The notes under the pieces: model-generated
The model's input: only the letters and a program-made list of their open reading frames with translations
What the model was told of the DNA's origin: nothing
The model's database searches: none
Shown: positions 32,871 to 41,243 of the stretch, in pieces
Layout: each line of letters opens with the position of its first letter
Numbering within the stretch: the first letter of the stretch is position 1
Translations under genes and position numbers: made by a program
Assembly: GCF_900188345.1 (NCBI RefSeq)
Contig: NZ_FZOD01000055.1
Span: forward strand, 1 to 64,000
Direction of reading: 5' to 3'
From: Streptosporangium subroseum
Lineage (GTDB): Bacteria; Actinomycetota; Actinomycetes; Streptosporangiales; Streptosporangiaceae
Length of the DNA: 64,000 bases

Positions 32871-33743
32871 ATGACTCCCATGCGATCTCGGGTCGCCGTC
32901 ACCGGCGGGAGCGGCAAGCTCGGCCGGGCTGTCATCGCCGAACTGCTGGCCCATGGATGGGACGTGGTCAACCTCGACCTGGCCGTCCCCGCGCAGCCGC
33001 TCTGCCCGTTCACCCGGGTCGACCTCACCGACTACGGCCAGGCCGTGGAGGCGCTGACGGGAGTCGACGATCGCCATCGGGGCGTGGACGCGCTGGTGCA
33101 CCTGGCGGCGATCCCCGGCCCCGGCATGGTGACAAACGCGGCCACCTTCGCCAACAACATGACCGCGACGTACAACGTGTTCTCGGCGGCGAGGCTGGCC
33201 GGGATCCGCAACGTGGTGTGGGCGTCGAGTGAGACCCTGCTGGGCCTTCCGTTCGACGTCCCGCCTCCGTACGTGCCCGTCGACGAGGAGTATCCGGCCC
33301 GGCCGGAGACCGCGTACTCGCTGGCCAAGCACCTCGAAGAGCAGATGGCCGCCCAGTTCTGCCGCTGGGAACCGGAGATGAAGATGATCGGGCTGCGGTT
33401 CTCCAACGTCATGGAGCCCGGCGACTACGACGGCTTTCCGGCCTTCGACGCCGATCCGCTGCTGCGCAGCTGGAATCTGTGGGGCTACATCGACGCCCGC
33501 GACGGCGCCCAGGCCGTGCGCCGCGCGCTGGAGCACCAGGCCACCGGCCTGGACATCTTCATCATCGCCAACGCCGACACCGTGATGTCCCGTACGAGCA
33601 GTGATCTCATCTCCGAGGTGCACCCCGACGTCCCCGTCCGGCGTGAGCTCGGACCGCACGAGACGCTGCTCTCCATCGACAAGGCCCGCCGCGTCCTGGG
33701 GTACGAACCCGCACACAGCTGGCGCGACCACATCAAGGATTGA
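32871..33743 (+). CDS. NAD-dependent epimerase/dehydratase family protein
   Basis: 290 residues from ATG 32871, preceded by GAAGGGAAGG. Extended SDR: VAVTGGSGKLGRAVIAELL (dinucleotide loop), LVHLAAIPGPG, WASSETLLG and the catalytic YSLAKHLEE (YxxxK). These carry the Ser-Tyr-Lys set of nucleotide-sugar epimerases and dehydratases. C-terminal YEPAHSWRDHIKD is typical of the family. Substrate unknown; a uronate dehydrogenase or sugar epimerase role is plausible. Stands alone; convergent with the aldo/keto reductase gene. Confidence 0.9.
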   Translation: MTPMRSRVAVTGGSGKLGRAVIAELLAHGWDVVNLDLAVPAQPLCPFTRVDLTDYGQAVEALTGVDDRHRGVDALVHLAAIPGPGMVTNAATFANNMTATYNVFSAARLAGIRNVVWASSETLLGLPFDVPPPYVPVDEEYPARPETAYSLAKHLEEQMAAQFCRWEPEMKMIGLRFSNVMEPGDYDGFPAFDADPLLRSWNLWGYIDARDGAQAVRRALEHQATGLDIFIIANADTVMSRTSSDLISEVHPDVPVRRELGPHETLLSIDKARRVLGYEPAHSWRDHIKD

Positions 33744-33842
33744 CGTCCGTCCGGCGTGGATCACCGGGCGCGGAGACCCACGCCGTCAGGCGCCCCGGTG
33801 ACCTTGCAGCCGGGGCGTCGGGTGATGCGGTGATCTCGCGGC

Positions 33843-33885
33843 CAGGCCGCCCGGTGACAAGAAGATCTCGTCGCCGGGCGGCCTG
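33843..33885 (+). terminator. Long-stem hairpin in convergent junction
   Basis: CAGGCCGCCCGG / CCGGGCGGCCTG, a perfect 12-bp stem with a 19-base loop, about 100 bases after the epimerase stop. Very stable; no T run. Confidence 0.6.
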
Positions 33886-33953
33886 TGAAGCGTCAGGCGT
33901 CCCGTGCCGTACAGCGGAACCCCGAGAGGTGTCACGTGAGCGGCACGGTCGCT

Positions 33954-33974
33954 CTCCGGCCCTTCAGGCCGGAG
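33954..33974 (-). terminator. Hairpin after aldo/keto reductase gene
   Basis: CTCCGGCC-CTTCA-GGCCGGAG, a perfect 8-bp stem with a 5-base loop, seven bases beyond the minus-strand stop at 33981. Confidence 0.65.
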
Positions 33975-33980
33975 GGTGAA

Positions 33981-34949
33981 TCACCAGGCGTAGTGCTCGG
34001 GAGCGGTCTTGAACCCGGGGAAGATCTCGTCGAGACGGGCCAGTGCCTTCTCCTCCAGCTTGATCTCCAGCACCCGGGTGGTGCCGTCGAGCTGGTCGAG
34101 CGTGCGCGGCCCGATGATCGGCGCGGTGACGACCTTCTGGTGGAGCAGCCAGGCCAGGCCGACGTTGGCCGGGTCCTCGCCGAGCTCATCGCAGAACGCC
34201 TCGTACTGCTCGATCTTGTCGCGGTGCTTCTCCAGCTCCGCGACCATGCGCTCGGCTGCCGAGCGACCCTTGTCGATCTTCCGGAGAATGCCGCCGAGCA
34301 GGCCGCCCGCCAGCGGGCTCCACGGGATCAGGCCCAGGCCGTAGTCCTCGCACGCGGGGATGACTTCCAGCTCGGGGGCCCGGACGAGCAGGTTGTAGTG
34401 GGACTGCTCGGAGACCAGGCCGAGGCTGTTACGGCGCCGGGCGGTCTCCTGAGCCTTCGTGATGTGCCAGCCCGCGAAGTTGGACGACCCCACATACAGG
34501 ATCTTGCCCTGCTGCTTGAGGATGTCCATGGCCTCCCAGAACTCATCGAACGGGGTGTTCCGGTCGATGTGGTGGGCCTGGTAGATGTCGATGTAGTCGG
34601 TCTGCATGCGCTTCAGCGACGCGTCGGCGGCCCGGCGGATGTTGAGCGCGGACAGACGGTTCTCATTGGGCCAGTCACCCATGTCGCCATTGAGCTTCGT
34701 GGCGATGACCGTCCTCTCACGGCGGCCGTCGCCCTTGGCGAACCATCGCCCGATGATCTGCTCGGTGATGCCCTCGCCCTTCTTCCAGCCATAGACATTG
34801 GCCGTGTCAAAGAAGTTGATGCCCAGCTCATGGGCGCGATCCATGATCGCGAAGGAGTCTTCCTCCGTGGTCACGGGACCGAAGTTCATCGTGCCCAGGC
34901 AGAGGCGGCTGACCTTAAGGCCGGTACGGCCAAGCTGCGTGTAGTCCAT
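33981..34949 (-). CDS. Aldo/keto reductase
   Basis: 322 residues from ATG 34949. NADPH-dependent (beta/alpha)8-barrel reductase of aldehydes and ketones. Catalytic tetrad: Asp in FFDTANVYGW, Tyr in the same motif, Lys in VIATKLNG and His in YQAHHID. SSNFAGWHITKAQ and IPWSPLAGGLLGG are family motifs, and IIGPRTLDQLDG near the C-terminus binds the cofactor phosphate. The start codon lies 16 bases from an 18-bp MerR-type palindrome set in a stretched promoter (34966-34983), so the gene is probably activated by a MerR regulator encoded elsewhere in the genome. Confidence 0.95.
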   Translation of the reverse strand: MDYTQLGRTGLKVSRLCLGTMNFGPVTTEEDSFAIMDRAHELGINFFDTANVYGWKKGEGITEQIIGRWFAKGDGRRERTVIATKLNGDMGDWPNENRLSALNIRRAADASLKRMQTDYIDIYQAHHIDRNTPFDEFWEAMDILKQQGKILYVGSSNFAGWHITKAQETARRRNSLGLVSEQSHYNLLVRAPELEVIPACEDYGLGLIPWSPLAGGLLGGILRKIDKGRSAAERMVAELEKHRDKIEQYEAFCDELGEDPANVGLAWLLHQKVVTAPIIGPRTLDQLDGTTRVLEIKLEEKALARLDEIFPGFKTAPEHYAW

Positions 34950-34965
34950 GCTTTTACATTAGGCA

Positions 34966-34983
34966 CCTGGAGTGCACTCCAGG
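34966..34983 (-). promoter_or_regulatory. MerR-type operator within aldo/keto reductase promoter
   Basis: CCTGGAGTGCACTCCAGG, a perfect 18-bp palindrome. On the minus strand it lies between TTCGCC (-35-like) and TAATGT (-10-like), with a 20-base spacer overall. A palindrome filling an over-long spacer is the MerR activator arrangement, and GGAGTGCACTCC resembles known MerR-family sites. Confidence 0.72.
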
Positions 34984-35127
34984 CGAACCCGACCTGTCAT
35001 GAGCCCCCCGCTCCGTCAGGATTCCGAGGCTTTTGGATGAGCCTCCAGCCCCGTGAGCACGGGGCCTGTTACGGGCTCGCGGCCAGTCGGAAGTCGTCCG
35101 ATGGTCTCGACGGGGCATGATGGCGCC

Positions 35128-36195
35128 ATGGGAGACGTCCTGATTCGCACGCTCGTGGTGGCCGCCCTGACCGGTGTGACGGTGTTCGCGGGGCAGGGGG
35201 CCTGGGCGGACGACGGGGAGGACGAGGTCCTCTTTCACTTCAAGGACAAGCGGATCACCGAGTCGAGCGGGCTGGCGGTCTCGCCGACGCGTAAGGACAT
35301 CTACTACACCCACAACGACAGCTCCGCCGGGCCGGTCTTCTTCGCGGTGGGACCCGACGGACGGACCCGTGCGACCTTCACCCTGCAGGGAGCCGTGGCC
35401 CGCGACTGGGAGGCCATGGCGACGTCCAAGGACCCGAAGACCGGGCAGGGGATCCTCTGGTTCGCCGACATCGGTGACAACTTCGACGGAGCCTGGCCCG
35501 ACATCTCCGTTTACAAGGTGGCGGAGCCCACCTCGATGCGCGACGCCGTCATCCCCGCCGTGCGCTACCGGTTCCACTACGAGGACGGCGGGCACAACGC
35601 CGAGAGCGTCATGGTGGACCCCCGGACCGGGCGCCTCTACATCGTGACCAAGCAGTTCTCCGGCGCGATCTACCGGGCCCCGAAACAGCTGCGCACCGAC
35701 AGGATCAACGTGCTCCGCAAGGTCGGCGACGCGCCCATCATGGCCACCGACGCCGCCTACGCCCCCGACGGGTCGAGCTTCGTGGTCCGCACCTACTTCT
35801 CCGCCACGGTCTACCGCGCGCCGGGGAAGGAGATCGCGCGGGTGTCGATGCCCTCGCTGGACCAGGCCGAGTCGATCGCTTACACGGCGGACGGCAAGGC
35901 CCTGCTGGTCGGCAGCGAGGGGAAAAACAGCCCGGTCTACCGGGTGCCGCTGCCCGGCACGGTCCTCCAGCAGGCCGCCCCGAAGCCCAGCCGCACCCCC
36001 CTGAGGGTGGGCGGTCCCGAGCCCCTGCCCACCGGCACCGCCGGTGACGTCGGCTCCGGCGGCACGACGGCCGCCGACGCGGAGGCGGACGGACAGGACG
36101 ACGCGGGGGTGCCCGCGTCGGTCGTGGCCTTATGGCTGATGGTCGCGGTGGGCGCCACCGGAGTGATCACCTTCATCGCCCGCCGTACCCAGTAG
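35128..36195 (+). CDS. Exported beta-propeller-like protein with C-terminal membrane anchor
   Basis: 355 residues from ATG 35128. Signal peptide DVLIRTLVVAALTGVTVFAGQGAWA with AWA cleavage. The middle (~30-285) has repeated strand blocks such as ITESSGLAVSPTRKDIYYTHND, ILWFADIGDNFD, VMVDPRTGRLYIVTK and AESIAYTADGKALLVGSEG, the look of a propeller of the esterase/PQQ-repeat kind. A Pro/Gly/Thr linker (~290-330) leads to a C-terminal helix ASVVALWLMVAVGATGVITF and RRTQ. Probably a surface protein anchored in the membrane. Function unknown. Its last codons form the first unit of a tandem array. Confidence 0.82.
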   Translation: MGDVLIRTLVVAALTGVTVFAGQGAWADDGEDEVLFHFKDKRITESSGLAVSPTRKDIYYTHNDSSAGPVFFAVGPDGRTRATFTLQGAVARDWEAMATSKDPKTGQGILWFADIGDNFDGAWPDISVYKVAEPTSMRDAVIPAVRYRFHYEDGGHNAESVMVDPRTGRLYIVTKQFSGAIYRAPKQLRTDRINVLRKVGDAPIMATDAAYAPDGSSFVVRTYFSATVYRAPGKEIARVSMPSLDQAESIAYTADGKALLVGSEGKNSPVYRVPLPGTVLQQAAPKPSRTPLRVGGPEPLPTGTAGDVGSGGTTAADAEADGQDDAGVPASVVALWLMVAVGATGVITFIARRTQ

Positions 36196-36325
36196 CTTCG
36201 TCGCCCGCTGTACTCAGATCGCCCGCCGTATCCAGATCGCCCGCCGTACCCGATGGCTTCGTCGCCCGCCGTGCCCAGATCGCCCGCCGTATCCAGTGGT
36301 CTCATCGCCTGCCGTATCCGGTGGG
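36172..36325. repeat. Seven-unit tandem array beginning inside the last codons of the upstream gene
   Basis: Units of 18-25 bp with the core ATCGCCCGCCGTAYCCAG. The first unit encodes the final IARRTQ and carries the stop (TAG 36193-36195). Alternate units share the extra CTTCGTC or GTGG spacer, suggesting a higher-order duplication. The array ends four bases before the palindrome at 36329. Confidence 0.85.
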
Positions 36326-36328
36326 AGG

Positions 36329-36348
36329 TACTCAGTCGCGACTGAGTA
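36329..36348. promoter_or_regulatory. Perfect 20-bp palindrome upstream of the SCO7613-type gene
   Basis: TACTCAGTCGCGACTGAGTA is fully self-complementary and 46 bases upstream of the next start codon. Size and symmetry fit a TetR/LacI-type dimer operator. Confidence 0.65.
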
Positions 36349-36394
36349 GTTCATCGCAAGCGAACAGTGATCTGAATCCGCCACTCTTCGTGTT

Positions 36395-39300
36395 ATGCAC
36401 GATAAAAGCTCACCCCCCGGACCACGCCGTTCCCCGGCGGAGGTGAGCTGTCCGGAATGCGGCGCCCTTTTCAACGGGACACAGACCCGCTGCCCGCGCT
36501 GCGCACTGCCCCTGCGAGGGCCGGTGGCGGCGGAGCTGTGGCAGGTCGACGGGGCACTGGCCGGGCTGCGGGCGCAGGAGACGGTCCTGCTGTCACGGCG
36601 GGGTGAGCTGCTGGACCTGCTCAGGGCCGAACGGAGCCGCTCGGGCAAGGATGATCAGGAAGTCCGGCAGGCGGCAGCGGGACGTCCCGTACCGGCGATG
36701 CCGCGGGCGAGCGACCCGGGCACGTTCTCCAGGTCGTCGGCGGCGGCGGAGGGCAGCGGGTCCTCTGTCGTTCCGACGGGCTTCGACGGCCCCAGCGGAT
36801 CTGGCGGCCCCAGCGGCCCCAGCGGATCTGGCGGACCCGCTGGTCCCGGCCGGTCTGGCGGGCCGACCGGATCCGGCGAACCCGGCAGGTCCGGTGGTCC
36901 CGGCCGATCTGATGGATCCGGCGGACCCGGTGGTCTCCCGGGTACGGCTGTGCCGCGGCGGGACTTCTCGCCAAAGGCCGTACAGAACCTGCTGCTCGGA
37001 CTCGGCGGCCTGCTGCTGGTCGTCGCGGCCATCGTGTTCACGGTGGTCAGCTGGGGACACATCGGCATCGGTGGGAGGGCGGCCATCCTCGCCGGGGTCA
37101 CCGCGCTGACCTTCGCCGTGCCGAAGCTCCTGGTGAGGCGGGGCCTCACCACCACGGCCGAGACAATCGCGATGCTCGGTGTCGCGCTGCTCTTCCTGGA
37201 CGGCTACGCGGCCCGGCGGGTCGGTCTGGCGGGAGTCGACAAGCTCGGCGGACTCGACTACACAGCCCTGCTGTTCGCCCTGGTCGCGCTCGTCCTGGTG
37301 GGGTATGCGCGATCGCTCCCGCTGAGGCTGCCGCTGCCGGTGGCGATCGTCCTCGCCCAGTTCCCGCTCCCGCTGCTGGCTTTCGGCGAGACGATTCCCT
37401 GGGTCACCGCCGCCCTCGCGGCGACGGCCGCGGCCGATGCCGCCTTCCTGAGGTTCGGCGCCAGGACTACCGAGCCCGTAGCGGTGACGGGCGGTTCGGA
37501 CGGGGACGTTTCCGCGGCAGCGGATGGCCCCGGCGGAGGCGCGTCTGCGGCAGGGGACGGTTCCAGCGGGGACGTGTCCTTGACGGTGGGTTCCGGTGGG
37601 GATTCTTCTGTGGCGGAAAGCGGTTCTGCAGGGGACGCGCCCATGGCGGGGAGCGGTGCAGGTGGGGGCGTGCCCGTGGCGGGGAGCGGCCTCGGTGAGG
37701 GTGGGTCCACGGCGGTGCCCGGTGGTGCGCGGCCGGCGAGGCGTTCCGGTGTGTGGACGACCGTGGCGGTCTGTTTCGGCGCGGTGTGGGCGCTGGGTGT
37801 GGGCTCCGGGGTCCTGGACTCCTCGCTGAGGTTGATGAGTTCCCTCTTCGCCGGTGACCTGGGGGCCGACTCGGTCAGGGGAGCATTGCTGGTCGTGCTG
37901 GCCGTGATCGGGCTGGGAATCGCGGATCGGGTGGAGCACACGGGCCGGCTCGTGGAGCTCACGACCGGTTCGATGATCGCGCTGACGGTCGGCCTGGCGG
38001 TGCCCTTCTGGCCGCTGCTCCCGTACGGCGGCTGGTGGGTCGTCCCGCACACCGCGGCCGCCCTGGTCGCCGCCGCGGTCGTGCTGTACCTTCCGGGGTT
38101 GAACGACCCCAGGGTCCGTTCCGCCGGTGCCGTCTCGGCGGGAGTGCTGGCGGTGCTCACCGCGATCCCGTCGGTGCCCCTGGTCGTCCTGGTGCTGCTC
38201 AACCCGTTCGGCCGGCTGGATGACGTCTGGTCGGGGACGGGCGGCTGGGAGTTCATGCCGTTCCCCGCGATCCCGGTCGTGTTCGGCCTGCTGGCCGTCG
38301 CCTCGGTGTTGGCGGCAGGCCGGGGACGGGCCCGGGCAGGGTTCGCCGCACTGGCCACGGGCACGGTCGCGGTGGCCATCGTCCCCGTCGCCTACCGCTG
38401 GAACCACGTGACGAACCTCACGATCCTGCTGGTCCTGGCCGTCGTGTGTGTCATCGGTCTGACCCTGGCCAGGCGACCGCGGTGGGCGGGGGCCTTCACG
38501 GTCGCGGCAGGAGCGATGTCGGCGGTGGCCACGGCCACGGCGCTCACCGAGCGGACGACCACGTACGCGGCATTAGCGACCTTGCTCGCCGCGTGGGGCG
38601 CGGCGGCGTTCGCGGCCCGGGTGCCACGGGCGGCGGCGTTCGCCCTGGCCGTAGGTGTGCTGTCGGCCACCGGCCTGATCTGGGCCGTCGCCGTGGGGAC
38701 GGGCTGGCTGCGGAGCGGCTCGGGGCTCTCCCTGGCGTTGGCGATCGGCGCGGTGACGGCAGGACTCCTCGCCCTCCGCGGGCGGCCCGCCGCACGCTCC
38801 GGGGACGCGCGTCCGTCTGAGGGAGCCGCCGCACGGTCCGGAGGCGCACTCCCGTCTGGCGGAGCCACCGTACGGCCCGAAGGCGCACTCTCGTCTGAGG
38901 GAGCCGCGGCAGGGTCCGGAGGGGAACTCCCGGCTGGCGGAATCGCCGTACGGCCCGGAGGTGTACGTCCCGGTGGAATCGCCGGTCCCTGGCAGCCGAC
39001 CGGCCTGGTGCTGGGCGCCGTACTCGCCGCGTTCGCGTTGCTCGTCGCGCGTGCCGCCGTCGCCGAGATCTTCACGTTCTACGGCCCGCTCGCACGGCCG
39101 TGGACGCCCCTGGGCGGCTCTCACGGCCCCTACCCGCTTCTGATCGTGATCCTGGGTCTCGTCGCCGTCGCGGCGGTGCTGATCTCCTGGCAGCTCGCCG
39201 GGCGCAAGGGCGCGCTCAGGACCGGTCTCGTGGCCTGGCCTTTGCTGCCGGCGATCCTGCCGATCTCGTTCGCCCTGCCGTACGGGCTGGAGGTGGGCCT

Positions 39301-40306
39301 GTTCGTCGCAGGCCTCTGCCCGACGGCCTGGATAGCCGCGCGGAGCCGTACGAACTGGGGGTTCGGCGGAGCGGCGGCGCTGTTGACGGCGTCGATGGCG
39401 GTCTCCTGGGCGCTCATGAGCAGGCCCGCCACGTTGATCGTGCTTCCGATCGCGGCGGTGGTCGCGGGAGCGGTGGCCTTCCGGGGACGGGCGCGGGCGG
39501 TCACGGTCGGCGGGGCTGGGCTGGCGACGCTGCTGGTCGGCGGGGAGGTGCTGGCGGCCGGGCTGGCGATGGACTGGCCGGTACGGCACGCCGCGTTCGG
39601 TGCGCTCGCCGTGGCCTGCGCGGCGGCGGCCGTGGCGGGCCGGTTCAGGAGTTCGGCGTTCGCGATCGGCGTCGAGACGGCGGGGTACGCCCTTGCCACG
39701 GCAGGACTGCTGCTCGGTGTCGCCGATCTGCCACTGGCCGGCCTGGCCTGCGCGGTCGTCGGTGTGCTGATGGCCGGTACGGCGCTGCGGCCCGACAGGC
39801 AGTGGGCCGGATACGTGGGGACCGGGTTCCTGCTGACGGCCTCCTGGCTGCGGTTGCTCGCCTCCGACATCACCGTGATCGAGGCGTACACGGTGCCGTT
39901 CTCCCTGGTCCTGCTGGCGTTCGGCTGGTGGAAATCACGGAACCGGCAGGTCTCCTCCTGGATCGCCTACGGTTCCGGGCTCGCCTCCAGCCTGGCGCCC
40001 AGCATGATCGCGATGCTGGCGGGCGGGGGCTGGCTCCGGCCGCTGGCGCTGGGCACGGTCTCGCTGGCCGTACTGCTGTCAGGGGCGCGGTTCCGGCTCC
40101 AGGCCCCGGCGTTGCTCGGCGGATTCACCCTGGCGGTCGTCGCCCTGCACGAGCTGGCTCCGTGGATCGCGCAGGCTGTGGTGGCGGTGCCGCGGTGGGT
40201 GCCGATGGCGTTCGGCGGGTTGCTGCTCGTGGTCGTCGGCGCGACCTACGAAGCGCGACTGGGGGACGTACGCCGCCTGCGGGCGGCCGTCGGCCGGATG
40301 CGCTGA
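36395..40306 (+). CDS. SCO7613-type giant polytopic membrane protein with N-terminal zinc ribbon
   Basis: 1303 residues from ATG 36395; no ribosome site is visible, so the mRNA may be leaderless. Residues 19-36 form a zinc ribbon (CPECGALFNGTQTRCPRC). Residues ~100-190 are Gly/Ser/Pro repeats. The rest is a long series of hydrophobic helices, roughly 30, interrupted by two cytosolic or external low-complexity loops (~365-445, GSGGDSS/AGSGAGG repeats; ~805-860, repeats of RSGGALPSGGA). The architecture matches actinobacterial SCO7613 C-terminal domain proteins, function unknown. Flanked by a 20-bp palindrome upstream and a tandem array at its 3' end. Confidence 0.85.
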   Translation: MHDKSSPPGPRRSPAEVSCPECGALFNGTQTRCPRCALPLRGPVAAELWQVDGALAGLRAQETVLLSRRGELLDLLRAERSRSGKDDQEVRQAAAGRPVPAMPRASDPGTFSRSSAAAEGSGSSVVPTGFDGPSGSGGPSGPSGSGGPAGPGRSGGPTGSGEPGRSGGPGRSDGSGGPGGLPGTAVPRRDFSPKAVQNLLLGLGGLLLVVAAIVFTVVSWGHIGIGGRAAILAGVTALTFAVPKLLVRRGLTTTAETIAMLGVALLFLDGYAARRVGLAGVDKLGGLDYTALLFALVALVLVGYARSLPLRLPLPVAIVLAQFPLPLLAFGETIPWVTAALAATAAADAAFLRFGARTTEPVAVTGGSDGDVSAAADGPGGGASAAGDGSSGDVSLTVGSGGDSSVAESGSAGDAPMAGSGAGGGVPVAGSGLGEGGSTAVPGGARPARRSGVWTTVAVCFGAVWALGVGSGVLDSSLRLMSSLFAGDLGADSVRGALLVVLAVIGLGIADRVEHTGRLVELTTGSMIALTVGLAVPFWPLLPYGGWWVVPHTAAALVAAAVVLYLPGLNDPRVRSAGAVSAGVLAVLTAIPSVPLVVLVLLNPFGRLDDVWSGTGGWEFMPFPAIPVVFGLLAVASVLAAGRGRARAGFAALATGTVAVAIVPVAYRWNHVTNLTILLVLAVVCVIGLTLARRPRWAGAFTVAAGAMSAVATATALTERTTTYAALATLLAAWGAAAFAARVPRAAAFALAVGVLSATGLIWAVAVGTGWLRSGSGLSLALAIGAVTAGLLALRGRPAARSGDARPSEGAAARSGGALPSGGATVRPEGALSSEGAAAGSGGELPAGGIAVRPGGVRPGGIAGPWQPTGLVLGAVLAAFALLVARAAVAEIFTFYGPLARPWTPLGGSHGPYPLLIVILGLVAVAAVLISWQLAGRKGALRTGLVAWPLLPAILPISFALPYGLEVGLFVAGLCPTAWIAARSRTNWGFGGAAALLTASMAVSWALMSRPATLIVLPIAAVVAGAVAFRGRARAVTVGGAGLATLLVGGEVLAAGLAMDWPVRHAAFGALAVACAAAAVAGRFRSSAFAIGVETAGYALATAGLLLGVADLPLAGLACAVVGVLMAGTALRPDRQWAGYVGTGFLLTASWLRLLASDITVIEAYTVPFSLVLLAFGWWKSRNRQVSSWIAYGSGLASSLAPSMIAMLAGGGWLRPLALGTVSLAVLLSGARFRLQAPALLGGFTLAVVALHELAPWIAQAVVAVPRWVPMAFGGLLLVVVGATYEARLGDVRRLRAAVGRMR

Positions 40307-40333
40307 CCATCGGACCGCCGCGCTGCCGGTCCC

Positions 40334-40515
40334 GGACCACCGGGCTCATGCGAGGCGGTGCGACGCTTTTCCGGACGTGCCGGTTGCTCGGCCCCGGACC
40401 GTCGGGCTCACGTGAGGCGGTGCGACGGTGTTCCAGACGTGCCTTGGCCTCTGGACCACCGGGCTCATGCGAGGCGGTGCGACGCCGTGCCGGACGTGCC
40501 GGTTACTCCGGTCGC
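40334..40515. repeat. Three-unit ~60-bp tandem array at a convergent junction
   Basis: Units start at 40334, 40396 and 40453 (spacing 62 and 57) with the core GGACCACCGGGCTCATGCGA ... GGCGGTGCGACG ... GGACGTGCCGGTT. The last unit overlaps the end of the minus-strand STAS gene, so its stop codon (40503-40505) lies inside the repeat. Confidence 0.85.
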
Positions 40516-40889
40516 TCCGGAGGCCGGAGGTCTGCCTCGGAGGGGTGATCGAGGGAGTCGGTCACGTCGGCGTCCATGGGAAACCGGTCGTAGAGGTCGG
40601 TCATGCGCAGGAGTCGTTCGAGATGACCCCGTACTCCGGCCAGACGCAGCCAGCCGCCCGCCTCGGAGGTCGTGCGCGCTCCGCTGAGGAGCGCGCGCAG
40701 CCCCGTGGAGTCGCAGAAGGTGATTCCCCCGACGTCGACGACCAGTCGTGTGCGGTGGACGGAGACCAGCTCCTGGATGGTGTCTCGGAGCAGCGGACTG
40801 GAATTTCGGTCTATGTCGCCGCCGACCGTGACCACGGTGCAACCAGGACGCTCATGGTGGTCGACATCGATGGACAGCTCTCTACTCAT
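40503..40889 (-). CDS. STAS-domain protein, anti-sigma factor antagonist type
   Basis: 128 residues from ATG 40889 (MSRELSIDVDHHERPGCTVV). STAS fold: TVVTVGGDIDRNSSPLLRDTIQELV, RLVVDVGGITFCDSTGLRALLSG with the phosphorylatable Ser in DSTG, then a final helix GHLERLLRMTDLYDRFPM. Such proteins sequester an anti-sigma factor kinase when unphosphorylated, releasing an alternative sigma factor. No kinase or sigma gene is adjacent, so the partner is unknown. The tail ends in an acidic, Pro-rich DLRPPERPE that runs into the tandem array. Confidence 0.92.
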   Translation of the reverse strand: MSRELSIDVDHHERPGCTVVTVGGDIDRNSSPLLRDTIQELVSVHRTRLVVDVGGITFCDSTGLRALLSGARTTSEAGGWLRLAGVRGHLERLLRMTDLYDRFPMDADVTDSLDHPSEADLRPPERPE

Positions 40890-41243
40890 TGCCTCGCATC
40901 TTCCACACCGGTGACGCGGCCTGTTTCGGCCGCCGTCCGGCCTGATCAAGGTATACCCCTCCGCGCGGGCAGGGAGGACGACGGTCGGGAGACATGTGCA
41001 TAACGGCTGGGCGCCGCGGATGATCGGTTCCCGGCCGGGACGGGGCGGCCGGGCGTGCCCGCACCCCGGCGGACCTGGAACGCGAGGTTGTTTCCACGAT
41101 GAATGACCGCATCACCATTTTCTGCCTTGACATATTTACATATTCCCAGATCGGGGTGGCCGGGGCCTGCGGATATAGGCGCGATCAAAAACAGTGACGA
41201 TTATTCCCTTCTCTTGAGGAGATGGCGCCGCTAACTTTCGAGG
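40890..41243. other. 354-bp divergent intergenic region
   Basis: Between the STAS gene and the epimerase gene. It contains an AT-rich block with TTGACATATTTACATATTC at about 41127, whose TTGACA could be a -35 element. No matching -10 was identified. No small gene recognised. Confidence 0.4.

Noticed and set aside
32490..33764. 424-codon minus-strand frame opposite the epimerase gene
   Set aside because: Antisense of a gene with an intact Rossmann loop and YxxxK motif.
36172..36325. Possible CRISPR array
   Set aside because: Units are contiguous, degenerate and short, with no unique spacers; no cas genes anywhere in the window. The same applies to the arrays at 12.04, 40.33 and 51.97 kb.
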